Virus record (IMG/VR): IMGVR_UViG_3300044993_000419
Location: 1 to 29,875 of that record
Length of the DNA stretch: 29,875 nt
Origin: a virus
Reading direction: 5' to 3' (one strand)
Numbering within the stretch: the stretch's first letter is position 1; each line of letters opens with the position of its first letter. Under the pieces are notes generated by a model. The model had not been told where the DNA came from, did not search any database, and saw only the letters and a program-made list of their open reading frames with translations. A program made the position numbers and the translations under genes. Shown piece after piece: positions 1 to 7,507 of the stretch.

Positions 1-1309
1 AGGGTTGCATGCCGGGCTGGATGGCGGGCTCCACGCTGGCATACGCGCAGCGTTGGACGACGGGGTGCGGGCCGGGCTGGATGGCGGGCTCCGCGACGGG
101 TTGCGTGCCGCGTTGGATGTCGGGGTGTACGCTGGGTTGCGCGACGGGGTGCGCGAGGGGTTGGCCTTCGGGTTGGATGCCGGGTTGAGAGCCAGGTTGG
201 CCGACAAGTTGACCGCCGGATTGGATACCGGGTTGAGCGACGGGTTAGATGCCGGGTTGGCCGCCGGGTTGGACGAGGGGTTGCACGCCGGGGTGTACGC
301 TGGGTTGCGCGACGGGGTGCGCGAGGGGTTGGCCGCCGGGTTAGATGCCGGGTTGAGAGCCAGGTTGGCCGACAAGTTGACCGCCGGATTGGATACCGGG
401 TTGAGCGACGGGTTAGATGCCGGGTTGGCCGCCGGGTTGGACGAGGGGTTGCACGCCGGGGTGTACGCTGGGTTGCGCGACGGGGTGCGCGAGGGGTTGG
501 CCGCCGGGTTAGATGCCGGGTTGAGAGCCAGGTTGGCCGAGGGGTTGCGGGACGGTTTGGAGGCCGGGTTGGATGCCGGGTTGCGCGACGGGTTGGGCGA
601 GGGGTTGCGGGACGCATTGCGGGCCGCGTTCGCTGCGAAGTTGAAACAGAAACTTGACGGACTACGACTTGAGTACTGCGGGATCTGGTGGTCTTGGTGG
701 CTAGCACGATATCTCATCGCCAAGGGTTGGGGATTAGAGCTGGATATGGAGAAACTCTCCCTTCTCTGGGCGTACTGCATTCACGCTCCCCTCGTCGCGA
801 CGAATTCGCAAGGGGACGTCGTAATTCTCCCAAAACCCACGAAAATCAGTTGGGTAGAGACGGGGCTAACGGACGGAAAAATTCCGCTACCAATCTACGA
901 GTTGCATAACGACGGCGCTCCCGCCGTGGAGCATCCGCTGTGCAATCTGTACTACTGGCACAACACAAAACTGCCGGATTACATCGGCTCAGTCCATAGT
1001 TCCAAATGGGAGAGTGAGTGGGTTCTCACGGAGACGAACACCGAGATTCGCAGAATTCTCATCGAACAAATTGGCTACGATAGACTCTGCCAAGAGTTGG
1101 AAGCGAAGAAGTTGAGCACGTGGCGGGAATACGAACTGCTGCGGATTGACGATGCCGACATAGAGCCGATGCATCTGCTAAAAATGACTTGCCCTAGCAC
1201 CGGGCATATCCACGTGCTGAGGGTACCACCGGATCAGGTATCGGCGAGAGAGGCAATACGGTGGTGCAACTGGGGGATTGATGGAGACGAATTTGTGGTC
1301 GAGACGTGA
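1..1309 (+). CDS. Tetrapeptide-repeat protein with C-terminal DUF6745-like domain (5' end outside window)
   Basis: The frame is open to the left edge, so the start is missing; the TTG at 5 lies inside the repeat and is unlikely to be the true start. About the first 210 residues are tetrapeptide repeats of the type L-x-x-G (LDAG, LRDG, LAAG), coded by a degenerate 12-bp unit. The glycine spacing also fits GxxxG packing. The remaining ~220 residues form a globular domain with the Trp-rich stretch IWWSWWLARYL, then IEPMHLLKMTCPSTGHIHVL, RVPPDQVSAREAIRW and a final NWGIDGDEFVVET. From memory this matches the family called DUF6745, whose function is unknown. The stop overlaps the next gene's GTG (GTGA), so the genes are probably co-translated. 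If the sequence is circular, this frame joins the partial gene at 29718 without a break. The domain is recognised with fair confidence; no function is claimed. Confidence 0.8.
   Translation, partial: GLHAGLDGGLHAGIRAALDDGVRAGLDGGLRDGLRAALDVGVYAGLRDGVREGLAFGLDAGLRARLADKLTAGLDTGLSDGLDAGLAAGLDEGLHAGVYAGLRDGVREGLAAGLDAGLRARLADKLTAGLDTGLSDGLDAGLAAGLDEGLHAGVYAGLRDGVREGLAAGLDAGLRARLAEGLRDGLEAGLDAGLRDGLGEGLRDALRAAFAAKLKQKLDGLRLEYCGIWWSWWLARYLIAKGWGLELDMEKLSLLWAYCIHAPLVATNSQGDVVILPKPTKISWVETGLTDGKIPLPIYELHNDGAPAVEHPLCNLYYWHNTKLPDYIGSVHSSKWESEWVLTETNTEIRRILIEQIGYDRLCQELEAKKLSTWREYELLRIDDADIEPMHLLKMTCPSTGHIHVLRVPPDQVSAREAIRWCNWGIDGDEFVVET
125..540 (+). repeat. 168-bp tandem repeat, about 2.5 copies, inside the repeat protein gene
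   Basis: Copies begin at 125, 293 and 461, each with GTGTACGCTGGGTTG. Copies 1 and 2 span 168 bp each and differ at only three positions in the first half; the second halves are identical. The third copy is cut off after 80 bp (461-540), which are identical to copy 2. The unit codes for 56 residues, exactly fourteen tetrapeptides, so copy changes keep the frame. This near-identity is far higher than between the 12-bp subunits and indicates recent duplication. Confidence 0.95.
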
Positions 1310-1563
1310 CTAAGAACCAATGTATGCGCCTGCGCACTGGTCGAATTCCCAACCGATTCTTTTATCTTGCGCCAGATGGGGTAATTCCGATAGAGGAAGT
1401 GCCGAGCTACGCCGGATTGGTGGTTGTGAACGATGGGCGGTTAGTAAAACTAAAGGACGCTCCTGTGTTACACAAGGAACCGTTAAACCAAGGGCAGGTG
1501 AATTCGTTATGTAGAGCGTGCGGTTATAGATACTGGGCAGCGCGGTGCGAAAAAAATCAGTGA
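1306..1563 (+). CDS. Small hypothetical protein with a CxxC pair
   Basis: This 85-residue protein starts at a GTG overlapping the stop of the upstream repeat gene (GTGA); the in-frame ATG at 1324 is an alternative. The core reads RIPNRFFYLAPDGVIP, then a stretch around YAGLVVVNDGRLVKLKDAP and a C-terminal CRACGYRYW. The pattern is like small phage and plasmid proteins I have seen described only as hypothetical. The CxxC pair could bind a metal, but there is no second pair. It belongs to the plus-strand operon that ends at 2163 and overlaps the following gene by 19 bp. Function unknown. Confidence 0.65.
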   Translation: MTKNQCMRLRTGRIPNRFFYLAPDGVIPIEEVPSYAGLVVVNDGRLVKLKDAPVLHKEPLNQGQVNSLCRACGYRYWAARCEKNQ

Positions 1564-1763
1564 GCCTCGACTACGAAGAGCTTGAATCAAAATGCCAGAT
1601 GCTTGAGGCAGAACTAAACGCGCTGAAACGGCTGTTGCAAGAAAGGATGCCAGATTCAAACGGCTATACTTGCGCCCGCTGTTCACATGTTGCCGATAGC
1701 CAACCTGGGAAAATTGAAGCTACCGCGGGGAAGAAAAAACCGCTCCCATTTAATCCAGATTGA
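1545..1763 (+). CDS. Small coiled-coil protein with a CxxC motif
   Basis: This 72-residue frame starts at a GTG inside the end of the previous gene. Residues ~8-35 (YEELESKCQMLEAELNALKR) have a heptad pattern typical of a short coiled coil. CARC follows near residue 43, then a Lys-rich tail. Such short coiled-coil proteins with one CxxC often oligomerise, but no family is recognised. The overlap suggests translational coupling. The gene is supported mainly by position and composition, so it is less certain than its neighbours. Confidence 0.5.
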   Translation: MRKKSVSLDYEELESKCQMLEAELNALKRLLQERMPDSNGYTCARCSHVADSQPGKIEATAGKKKPLPFNPD

Positions 1764-1788
1764 TAGCAATGAAAAATTAGTTTAGACT

Positions 1789-2163
1789 ATGAGCGATAGG
1801 CGCCATTGGATTCAACGTTGGAGAGAGGCCGGAATTAGCGAGCGAATCATCCGCGAATTCTACACTCGCTACGGCGAGCCGGAAGAGGCGATCACCAGAC
1901 TCATCGAGCAAGACGACAAGAGGGCTGGAATCGGGCCGATCAAATTGAACACGAACCGGGCCATCGCCGATCATGACGTCGAGCACCTTCTTCACAAACT
2001 AAACTATCCGGTCTCCACCAACGCCCAAACTCAATGGAGGTTTTTTCGCAGACAGATGACGTTAGCGGCTAAGGGCGCGGTTGCTGTAATCCGCGACCCT
2101 ATTTGGGCGATAATTGGAGCCGGTGCCGGGGCAGCGATTTGGGCCGCAAGGGAACTGTTTTAG
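1789..2163 (+). CDS. Hypothetical protein with a C-terminal membrane segment
   Basis: This 124-residue protein is last in the plus-strand operon. The N-terminal half is charged and helical (WIQRWREAGISERIIREFY, EEAITRLIEQDDKR). The C-terminal ~25 residues, around DPIWAIIGAGAGAAIWAA, form a hydrophobic Gly/Ala-rich helix that would anchor the protein with its N-terminus in the cytoplasm. There is no clear Shine-Dalgarno sequence before the ATG. Its TAG stop overlaps the stop of the convergent minus-strand gene by four bases, and both stops sit in a terminator-like hairpin. It could be a small membrane-associated phage protein. No family recognised. Confidence 0.65.
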   Translation: MSDRRHWIQRWREAGISERIIREFYTRYGEPEEAITRLIEQDDKRAGIGPIKLNTNRAIADHDVEHLLHKLNYPVSTNAQTQWRFFRRQMTLAAKGAVAVIRDPIWAIIGAGAGAAIWAARELF

Positions 2164-2171
2164 TTCCCTTG
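2147..2171. terminator. Bidirectional terminator-like hairpin between convergent operons
   Basis: A perfect 10-bp inverted repeat, CAAGGGAACT (2147-2156) and AGTTCCCTTG (2162-2171), has a GTTTT loop. The TAG of the plus-strand gene (2161-2163) and the TAA of the minus-strand gene (2160-2162) fall at the loop and loop/stem edge. There is no long T-run on either side, so its strength as an intrinsic terminator is uncertain, but its position between two convergent operons fits. Confidence 0.7.
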
Positions 2172-3044
2172 GCCGCCATAGCTGTTTGACGTCACACCAC
2201 CGCACCCACCACCCAGTGCTGCACCGAAAGTTCCGGGTGTATTGTTGGAGGCGGTTGGGGCGCTCCACGGATTCCCTGCCGTACTTGCATCAATCAGAGC
2301 TTTTCCGGTGGTACCGGCGGTAGTGTGCCCGCTAGTGGCTTCGTCCCAATTCGCGTCAACGATTTCGTCTACCGCCGACGTCGCAAGCTGGGATGAGCCA
2401 ATGCTGTCTGCGGCTAGAACCGTTGAGGTGATGGCACCAGATGCAAACTTAGCACTAGTAATCGCTCCCGCATTTATTTTCGCTGCCGTAATCGCGTTGT
2501 CGGCAAGTCCATAACCAGTCTTGTCGTTGTTTGTGGCAACCGTGACCGCGCCAGAGGCAAGAGAAATCTCGCCCGTTCCGGTGCCCGGTTTCACGGTCAC
2601 AGGCAGGTACCCGGCGCTGGGAGGAGTCGGTATGTTCGTTCCTGCCACTTGGGTGATGTTTGCCGGGAACGCCGCGTTGTGTTGTGCACTTGCGTGGCCG
2701 TAGGTCTCGATCCGGATACACTTATCCGCCCAAGTTTTAGTGCCCTGATCCTCTATGTTGAGAAGGATTCTGGCGGCCTGCATCTCAGTAGCAGTCAGCG
2801 CGATAGAGTAGCAAGAGCCCTCATCGACAAAGCCGTTTGTCGTGTTAGCCTCAGGCCCCTCATCTTTCATTATGTAAGTATCGCCCGATGCGTGAACTGC
2901 GTTTTCGACCTTTACGGCGCCAACTGTAGAGTCGGTGACATACAGACAGAAGTCAACGGTAGTCGCCGTTCCGTAAAGCCTTGTCACTGTGTCACAAGCG
3001 TTTGCTACGCTGGCAAGAAGTACAATCAACAGTAAAATTCTCAT
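2160..3044 (-). CDS. Sec-exported low-complexity protein with tail-fibre-like repeats
   Basis: I place the start at the ATG at 3044 rather than upstream. It gives a clean signal peptide, MRILLLIVLLASVANA, with an A-x-A site before Cys17. It also creates the same 4-bp ATGA overlap with the gene before it that recurs in this operon. The mature part (~278 residues) has a cysteine-containing N-terminal region. It is followed by TGYGLADNAITAAKINAGAI and related ITSAKF/ITSTVLAADSIG repeats, of a kind common in phage tail-fibre and baseplate-linked proteins. The C-terminus is Gly/Asn-rich. An exported signal on a fibre-like sequence is odd, because virion parts normally assemble in the cytoplasm. 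It could be a secreted or surface-attached protein. Function unknown. Confidence 0.75.
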   Translation of the reverse strand: MRILLLIVLLASVANACDTVTRLYGTATTVDFCLYVTDSTVGAVKVENAVHASGDTYIMKDEGPEANTTNGFVDEGSCYSIALTATEMQAARILLNIEDQGTKTWADKCIRIETYGHASAQHNAAFPANITQVAGTNIPTPPSAGYLPVTVKPGTGTGEISLASGAVTVATNNDKTGYGLADNAITAAKINAGAITSAKFASGAITSTVLAADSIGSSQLATSAVDEIVDANWDEATSGHTTAGTTGKALIDASTAGNPWSAPTASNNTPGTFGAALGGGCGGVTSNSYGGQGN

Positions 3045-4051
3045 AGTGCTCCTATTGCTTGAAATACTGGAAATGTTGGGGTTGATGCTGATATGTACTC
3101 GTGGGCTCCGATGTCCCATGCGGAACCTTGCGGGCGGGTGGTGCCGTCAAGGTCGTCGGAGAAGCTGCCTATTGTGGTTCCCGCGTCAATCGCGTCTGTA
3201 TCGGTCGAGGCTAGACGATAATTTTTTGCCGCCGCATCTACAAACGTGAGCGTCTTGTTGCGGAGTCCTGCCTGCGGAGAGGTATTGTCAGATGTGAGGT
3301 TTGTAGCAGTCACTAGCGTCCCTGTATGAAACGACACATTGTAGTCCGCCGTAGTCGCGTTCTGGATCAGTAGATTGCGAATGGTTAACGTTGAGCCAGT
3401 TGGCGTGGAATTTACCGATGAATCGAAACCAAACGTTCCTCCAATTATCGTCAAGTTCTCAAAGTTCCAAGTTTTCCCTGGACCCGTTGAGTTGCTTAGG
3501 GTGGGCTTGCTTGAATTGTTAATAAAAATGATATTACGCAGATTGCATGCGGGGTTGACTCTAACAAAATATTGCCCCTCCCACCCAGTGGAGTTTACGG
3601 TAATTTCAAAGATGCCTCGCTCTAAAGTTATGTCGGTTTCACCGCCGAAGCCCGGAGCATCCAGTAAAAGTGTTGCCCCGCCGCCATTCTTCTTTATCGA
3701 AAAATCAGACACCGTGACGTATGAATTGTTGATGCGAAGACCCCCATGATAAGCATTGGACAGAATATGAAGATTGTTTAGTTTGATCCGTCTTGTTGCA
3801 TCCGTCGTCCAACCGTTGATATTGCACAGTACTCCGCCCGTTCCAGTGCCGGTAAACTCAACTGTCAGATTTACGTTCTCCGCCACTAAGTTACGGTTCT
3901 GTCCTTCCCATTCGGAGCACGAACAGTAAGGGTTACCAATAGTTCCGTCATTACCTCCACATCCAGTTGACCAATCCACGTATTGGGTTTCGCTCGTCTG
4001 CGCGTACGCACTGGATACGAAGAACAGGATTATGGCTATAATTTTGATCAT
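3041..4051 (-). CDS. Secreted beta-helix protein with choice-of-anchor-Q-like end
   Basis: This 336-residue protein begins with the signal peptide MIKIIAIILFFVSSAYA, with likely cleavage at AYA|Q. The mature part starts YVDWSTGCGGNDGTIGNPYC, which resembles the opening of secreted parallel beta-helix proteins (xDxxxGNDGxxxNP). It continues with short Asn/Thr/Ile-rich strands (INNSYVTVSDFSI, IRNLLIQNAT). Near the end are AIDAGTTIG and RPQGSAWDIGAHEY, characteristic of the choice-of-anchor Q type of bacterial surface proteins. Several cysteines fit an oxidising compartment. It overlaps both neighbours by 4 bp, so the three signal-peptide proteins are translated as a set. It may bind or cleave polysaccharide, as many beta-helix proteins do. 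No catalytic residues could be assigned. Confidence 0.85.
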   Translation of the reverse strand: MIKIIAIILFFVSSAYAQTSETQYVDWSTGCGGNDGTIGNPYCSCSEWEGQNRNLVAENVNLTVEFTGTGTGGVLCNINGWTTDATRRIKLNNLHILSNAYHGGLRINNSYVTVSDFSIKKNGGGATLLLDAPGFGGETDITLERGIFEITVNSTGWEGQYFVRVNPACNLRNIIFINNSSKPTLSNSTGPGKTWNFENLTIIGGTFGFDSSVNSTPTGSTLTIRNLLIQNATTADYNVSFHTGTLVTATNLTSDNTSPQAGLRNKTLTFVDAAAKNYRLASTDTDAIDAGTTIGSFSDDLDGTTRPQGSAWDIGAHEYISASTPTFPVFQAIGAL

Positions 4052-5796
4052 TGCACAAAAGGCAAGAAGCCCCCTCCTGATGGTGATGGTGGCGCCTCGC
4101 TCAACATGTAGGCTATGTACCCTTTGTCAGAGCAATCAGAATCGGTCGCCCGATGGATTGAGTCAAAATTTGGGTTTTTCTGAAAAGAGTTAGCGTCAAA
4201 AGACGGGTAGGTAGACTGCCAGTTAGCGAATGTATATCTTGCCCCATATAATCCGCGCTCTGCACAAAAGTTCGGATCCCCAATGTTGGCACTATAATCG
4301 TTAAACGCCTGATCGGTATGGCCGCCAGTGTTGTGGTAGCAGTTGTGGTTGATCGTCATTTTCGACGGATAGAAATGGCTCCTGTTCGCATCAGGGCCAT
4401 ACGGGTCCAGACGAAAATATCCATTGTTTACGTTGAACACGACATTGTTCACTTGGATCACGTTATGAGTAAACTCAGAAATACCGGGATCGTATGTCCC
4501 GCTACAAGCATTAGCCGCTAAAGACCCATCAGCATTTCTGTATCTGTCCGCTCTAATTGCGATTCCTGTGCTTGTGCCATAGCAAGTGTTGTACTTTACG
4601 AACACCGGCCCGAAATAATGATTAGGATCGGCAAACCCCGGGGATGTGCAGGTTCCCTGATCCGTTAAACCCAAATTGTTGATCGAGAGCAGATTACCGT
4701 AGACGTGAATACTTCGACCATGAGGAAGAATGCCTGTATTTACGTTACTGACATAATTCCCAATGACATAACCCGGCGTCGTGGTGTTGTTAGCGTGTTT
4801 CCACCTAAGCCCCCAGCCCATCCGAACCGAGTCCCCACCTACCGCCATAACAACGTTATAGTTCATCTGACAACCCGTCTTCTGACACTCTACCCCTCCC
4901 GTGTTTCCCAAACTACAAGAGGATTTAGAAGAATCGCAGACATTAGTTACAAAGTTGTGTGTAATGTTACAGCGCGTATCTTGGTAGCATCGAATCCCTG
5001 ATAGATTGTTGTTCTGCTCTCCGTCAATGTTATGAACGTAATTGTTGAAAATCCTGTGACCATCACCAGAATCCCAAAACGATATCCCAACTCCCTCGCC
5101 AACATCCTCGCCATCTACCTCAAATCCAGCCACCGTCCACTTCGATGAAGCGTTGGGGTTGGATACTTCCATAATTGGGCCTTCTGTCGTGGACGTTTTC
5201 ACAAGCTTAACTAGTTCTCCCGGGTATGCGACGATGGCACAGCCTTTCGTGGGGCATTGGGCGGTTTGGTACCAGATTCGTGCGTTCGCTCCCCAAGTGT
5301 GATTGTAGGTTCCGGCTCTTACGACGATGATTGTCCCATCATTTATGGTCACAGCGCCTGAGCCACCAGTGCTAACCTTCTCTAAGGTCTGATATGGGTT
5401 TGCAAAAGAACCATTTCCAGTAGAGTTGTTGCCGTTAACTGCGTCTATATAAATTACCGTGTCGTATCCTCTGTCTGTATGGAACCTGTTGTCGGTGTTT
5501 AGCGGATTCCATTGTGCGCTGGTGCAAGAAGTGTACCCTGTCCCATCCGCTTTGCAGGTACGCCACTGCCCGGCTGAACATCCCTTGCCAGTTGAAATAC
5601 CCGGTCGTATCTGCCAATCGTTATCGTCACAGTCGCCATCGGTGGAATGGACGCCGTCATAGTCCTGATCGTACGTATCGCTTGGACACCAGTTGTCCAC
5701 TGTGCCATTTCGGTCAGTGTCTCGCCCGCAACCAAAGTCGGCCGCCCAAGCCTGAGCCCCTAAAAGCAAAATTAGAGCTGCGACGAGATGCTTCAA
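4048..5796 (-). CDS. Secreted parallel beta-helix protein with MopE-like Asp-rich N-terminus
   Basis: This 582-residue protein starts at TTG, overlapping the previous stop (TTGA). Residues 1-18 (MKHLVAALILLLGAQAWA) form a signal peptide. Residues ~20-70 hold DTDRNGTVDNWCP and DYDGVHSTDGDCDDNDW followed by a Pro-Gly. This Asp/Cys pattern resembles the MopE-type metal-binding motif and thrombospondin type 3 calcium loops. From ~110 the sequence IYIDAVNGNNSTGNGSFANP matches the DUF1565-type start of right-handed beta-helix proteins. A long Asn-rich helix follows (VSNPNAS, NYVHNIDG, HNFVTNV, GNYVSNV). Many cysteines support export. Beta-helix tailspikes degrade host glycans, but a signal peptide argues that this one acts outside the cytoplasm rather than being built into the virion in the usual way. 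Substrate unknown. Confidence 0.88.
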   Translation of the reverse strand: MKHLVAALILLLGAQAWAADFGCGRDTDRNGTVDNWCPSDTYDQDYDGVHSTDGDCDDNDWQIRPGISTGKGCSAGQWRTCKADGTGYTSCTSAQWNPLNTDNRFHTDRGYDTVIYIDAVNGNNSTGNGSFANPYQTLEKVSTGGSGAVTINDGTIIVVRAGTYNHTWGANARIWYQTAQCPTKGCAIVAYPGELVKLVKTSTTEGPIMEVSNPNASSKWTVAGFEVDGEDVGEGVGISFWDSGDGHRIFNNYVHNIDGEQNNNLSGIRCYQDTRCNITHNFVTNVCDSSKSSCSLGNTGGVECQKTGCQMNYNVVMAVGGDSVRMGWGLRWKHANNTTTPGYVIGNYVSNVNTGILPHGRSIHVYGNLLSINNLGLTDQGTCTSPGFADPNHYFGPVFVKYNTCYGTSTGIAIRADRYRNADGSLAANACSGTYDPGISEFTHNVIQVNNVVFNVNNGYFRLDPYGPDANRSHFYPSKMTINHNCYHNTGGHTDQAFNDYSANIGDPNFCAERGLYGARYTFANWQSTYPSFDANSFQKNPNFDSIHRATDSDCSDKGYIAYMLSEAPPSPSGGGFLPFVQ

Positions 5797-6134
5797 TGGC
5801 CCTCCGTAATGTGTTCGGCCAGGGGGTTCAGCCCGGTCGACTTCACGATCTCGCCTGCCTTATTCACGCCAATCGCCACCACGACGATTAGGCCAAACGC
5901 CCACAGTAGAGAGCGTACGATCTTCTGGTGGTCAGAGATCTGCATCAGGCTAATCGGAGTGATCCCGCTTTTCGTGTCCAAAACAGTTCTAATCACTTGG
6001 TCGATCGACTGGGCGACCCGATTTAGCGACTGCGTTTGCTCTTTTAGCGCGCTCGTGTGATCGCGCAATTCTTGGTGGATGCTAAGCATGCTGTCCTCTA
6101 GACTACTCAATCGTGCCTCAACCCGATCTTCCAT
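5793..6134 (-). CDS. Coiled-coil protein with single membrane helix, lysis-cassette partner
   Basis: This 113-residue protein has residues 1-50 rich in charged and Leu/Ile heptads (VEARLSSLEDSMLSIHQELR), giving a coiled coil. One hydrophobic helix follows at ~74-91 (SLLWAFGLIVVVAIGV), then a short polar tail. Topology and size are like XhlA-type and other phage lysis-accessory membrane proteins. It lies just after the holin-like gene (9-bp gap) and overlaps the beta-helix gene by 4 bp. It may help the holin or act as a second holin. No catalytic motif. The role is inferred from topology and position only. Confidence 0.75.
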   Translation of the reverse strand: MEDRVEARLSSLEDSMLSIHQELRDHTSALKEQTQSLNRVAQSIDQVIRTVLDTKSGITPISLMQISDHQKIVRSLLWAFGLIVVVAIGVNKAGEIVKSTGLNPLAEHITEGH

Positions 6135-6143
6135 GTCGCGCCA

Positions 6144-6344
6144 CTATTTTCTCAAAATCCCCTTCAAAACCGACGGAACGAATCCCGCAAGAAACGCGGC
6201 TCCACCCAGCGTAATTTCCGTGAGTGATGTCGCTGCGGCTTCTGCCACATCCGGGGAAGTAACCCCTTTTGCCACAAGGAATCCGCCCGCTGCTGTGAAC
6301 GCATGCCTAACTGCACTTCCTAAAAATGGCGCTAAGAATTTCAT
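6144..6344 (-). CDS. Putative holin (Pam3-gp28-like)
   Basis: This 66-residue protein has two hydrophobic segments, about residues 9-27 and 41-58, separated by a short turn with acidic residues (TSPDVAEAA), and a basic C-terminus (KGILRK). The start MKFLAPFLGSAVRHAFTAAG closely resembles small phage holins annotated as the Pam3-gp28 family (L-A-P...-V-R-H...-A-A-G-G). Holins form pores in the inner membrane at the end of infection. Context supports this: a lytic transglycosylase lies 1.2 kb upstream on the same strand and a coiled-coil membrane protein just downstream. It overlaps the lipoprotein gene by 4 bp. Confidence 0.78.
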   Translation of the reverse strand: MKFLAPFLGSAVRHAFTAAGGFLVAKGVTSPDVAEAAATSLTEITLGGAAFLAGFVPSVLKGILRK

Positions 6345-7471
6345 CTGAAATACCCCTTTCTCCGAATCGTGTTTACCCTAATGCACTCGTCGCCTCTCTT
6401 TACGAAAAGTGTCTCCCCTCCAACTTTGTTGTACATCTGGATTGGAGACTCTCCACTTCCTCCCGGCCCACCAATATAGTGGCGATGATAGCCACGGTCC
6501 CCGCTATAGGTGCCGTAGTAGCCCAGCTGGCCGACCTTATTCCCTCGTTTATCTATTAGATCCAAGGTTCTGTCCGTAAATCGACTAATGAAAAGATACT
6601 TGTTGCCGCGAGAATCGGGATGGGGACACGGCGAATAGGACTCCGCGTTTGTCTTCCAAAGCTCCCGCGCCTCAAGGTTTCGTCTGCGTTTGCAGACACC
6701 CGGAAAGTCCTCTTCTTTGCTCTCCTCAAGTAGTAGCCGCGCTTGCAGCATGAGGTCTGCCGTTGGCCAACACGTTCGACGGTCTGGCATGATGAAACCT
6801 TTATCGCCTGTGGTTCGGCCATTCATTTCTGGAAACCATGCTGCAACGAACCGCTCTCCGTGAGTACGGTAGCTCACCGAATCGGAGTCGAAGATACTTG
6901 CGCCATCGTTGCTGACGGCAAAGCCTTTCTTAACGTTTCCGTGATGCTCAGAAGGGTAATCTGGCAGGTGCGCTCCGCTCTCAGGGCTGTTTATGATCTT
7001 GCACTTAGGGCATCCACGCTTTGCCGCTTGCATCATTGCGCGAACCTTGTTTGGGTCTTTCACGTCATGCTCGAGAGCGGGAGATACCCACCACTCGACT
7101 TGCGGGAACACGTTCGCGTAGTTCTGAACCTCCGCGGCTCTTCGCTCTATTGCACCCAGATCCTCTGGATGAGGAACGCCCGGAGCGCACACGCGATTTC
7201 TCCAACACGTTGCATCGATCAAATCAACCTGAACAAATCGAACGGTTTTCCACTCCCTGATTGCTCGCTCAATGCAAGGGAGCGGATTGCCGAAAGTCCC
7301 TTGAAGAGTTGAGAGATAGCTAACCGGTGGGCTTGCTAGTAGTCTATCGCAGTACCGTGCCACTCCGAGAACGTCGTAGCCGTACTGTCTGCCTTCGGGC
7401 ACCGAAGGCGGCTTAGGCTTGGAGCTGGAGCAGCCGATAACGAAAAGCAGAACAATTAGCAGTCTCGCCAC
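6341..7471 (-). CDS. Predicted lipoprotein, possibly glycosidase-like
   Basis: This 376-residue protein starts at GTG with a good Shine-Dalgarno (GGAGGCGAT). MARLLIVLLFVIGC is a lipoprotein signal, with lipidation expected at Cys14, followed by a Ser/Lys/Pro linker. Residues ~75-240 look like alternating strands and helices: TVRFVQVDLID, VEWWVSPALEHD, CPKCKIINSPES and FVAAWFPEMNGRT. Glu134 and Glu215 end predicted strands, as in TIM-barrel glycosidases. The last ~85 residues are Gly/Tyr-rich and probably beta (YLFISRFTDRTLDLIDKRG). A CPKC motif is at 154-157. It lies between the transglycosylase and the holin, so it may act on the cell wall or outer membrane during lysis, or block superinfection. 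The lipoprotein call is firm; the enzyme call is speculative. Confidence 0.75.
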   Translation of the reverse strand: MARLLIVLLFVIGCSSSKPKPPSVPEGRQYGYDVLGVARYCDRLLASPPVSYLSTLQGTFGNPLPCIERAIREWKTVRFVQVDLIDATCWRNRVCAPGVPHPEDLGAIERRAAEVQNYANVFPQVEWWVSPALEHDVKDPNKVRAMMQAAKRGCPKCKIINSPESGAHLPDYPSEHHGNVKKGFAVSNDGASIFDSDSVSYRTHGERFVAAWFPEMNGRTTGDKGFIMPDRRTCWPTADLMLQARLLLEESKEEDFPGVCKRRRNLEARELWKTNAESYSPCPHPDSRGNKYLFISRFTDRTLDLIDKRGNKVGQLGYYGTYSGDRGYHRHYIGGPGGSGESPIQMYNKVGGETLFVKRGDECIRVNTIRRKGYFR

Positions 7472-7507
7472 ATCGCCTCCAACGTCGCCATCTGCTCTTC
7501 CCAGACG

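Noticed and set aside
125-540. CRISPR array
   Set aside because: Copies are contiguous without variable spacers, the unit is 168 bp and it is in frame within a protein repeat.
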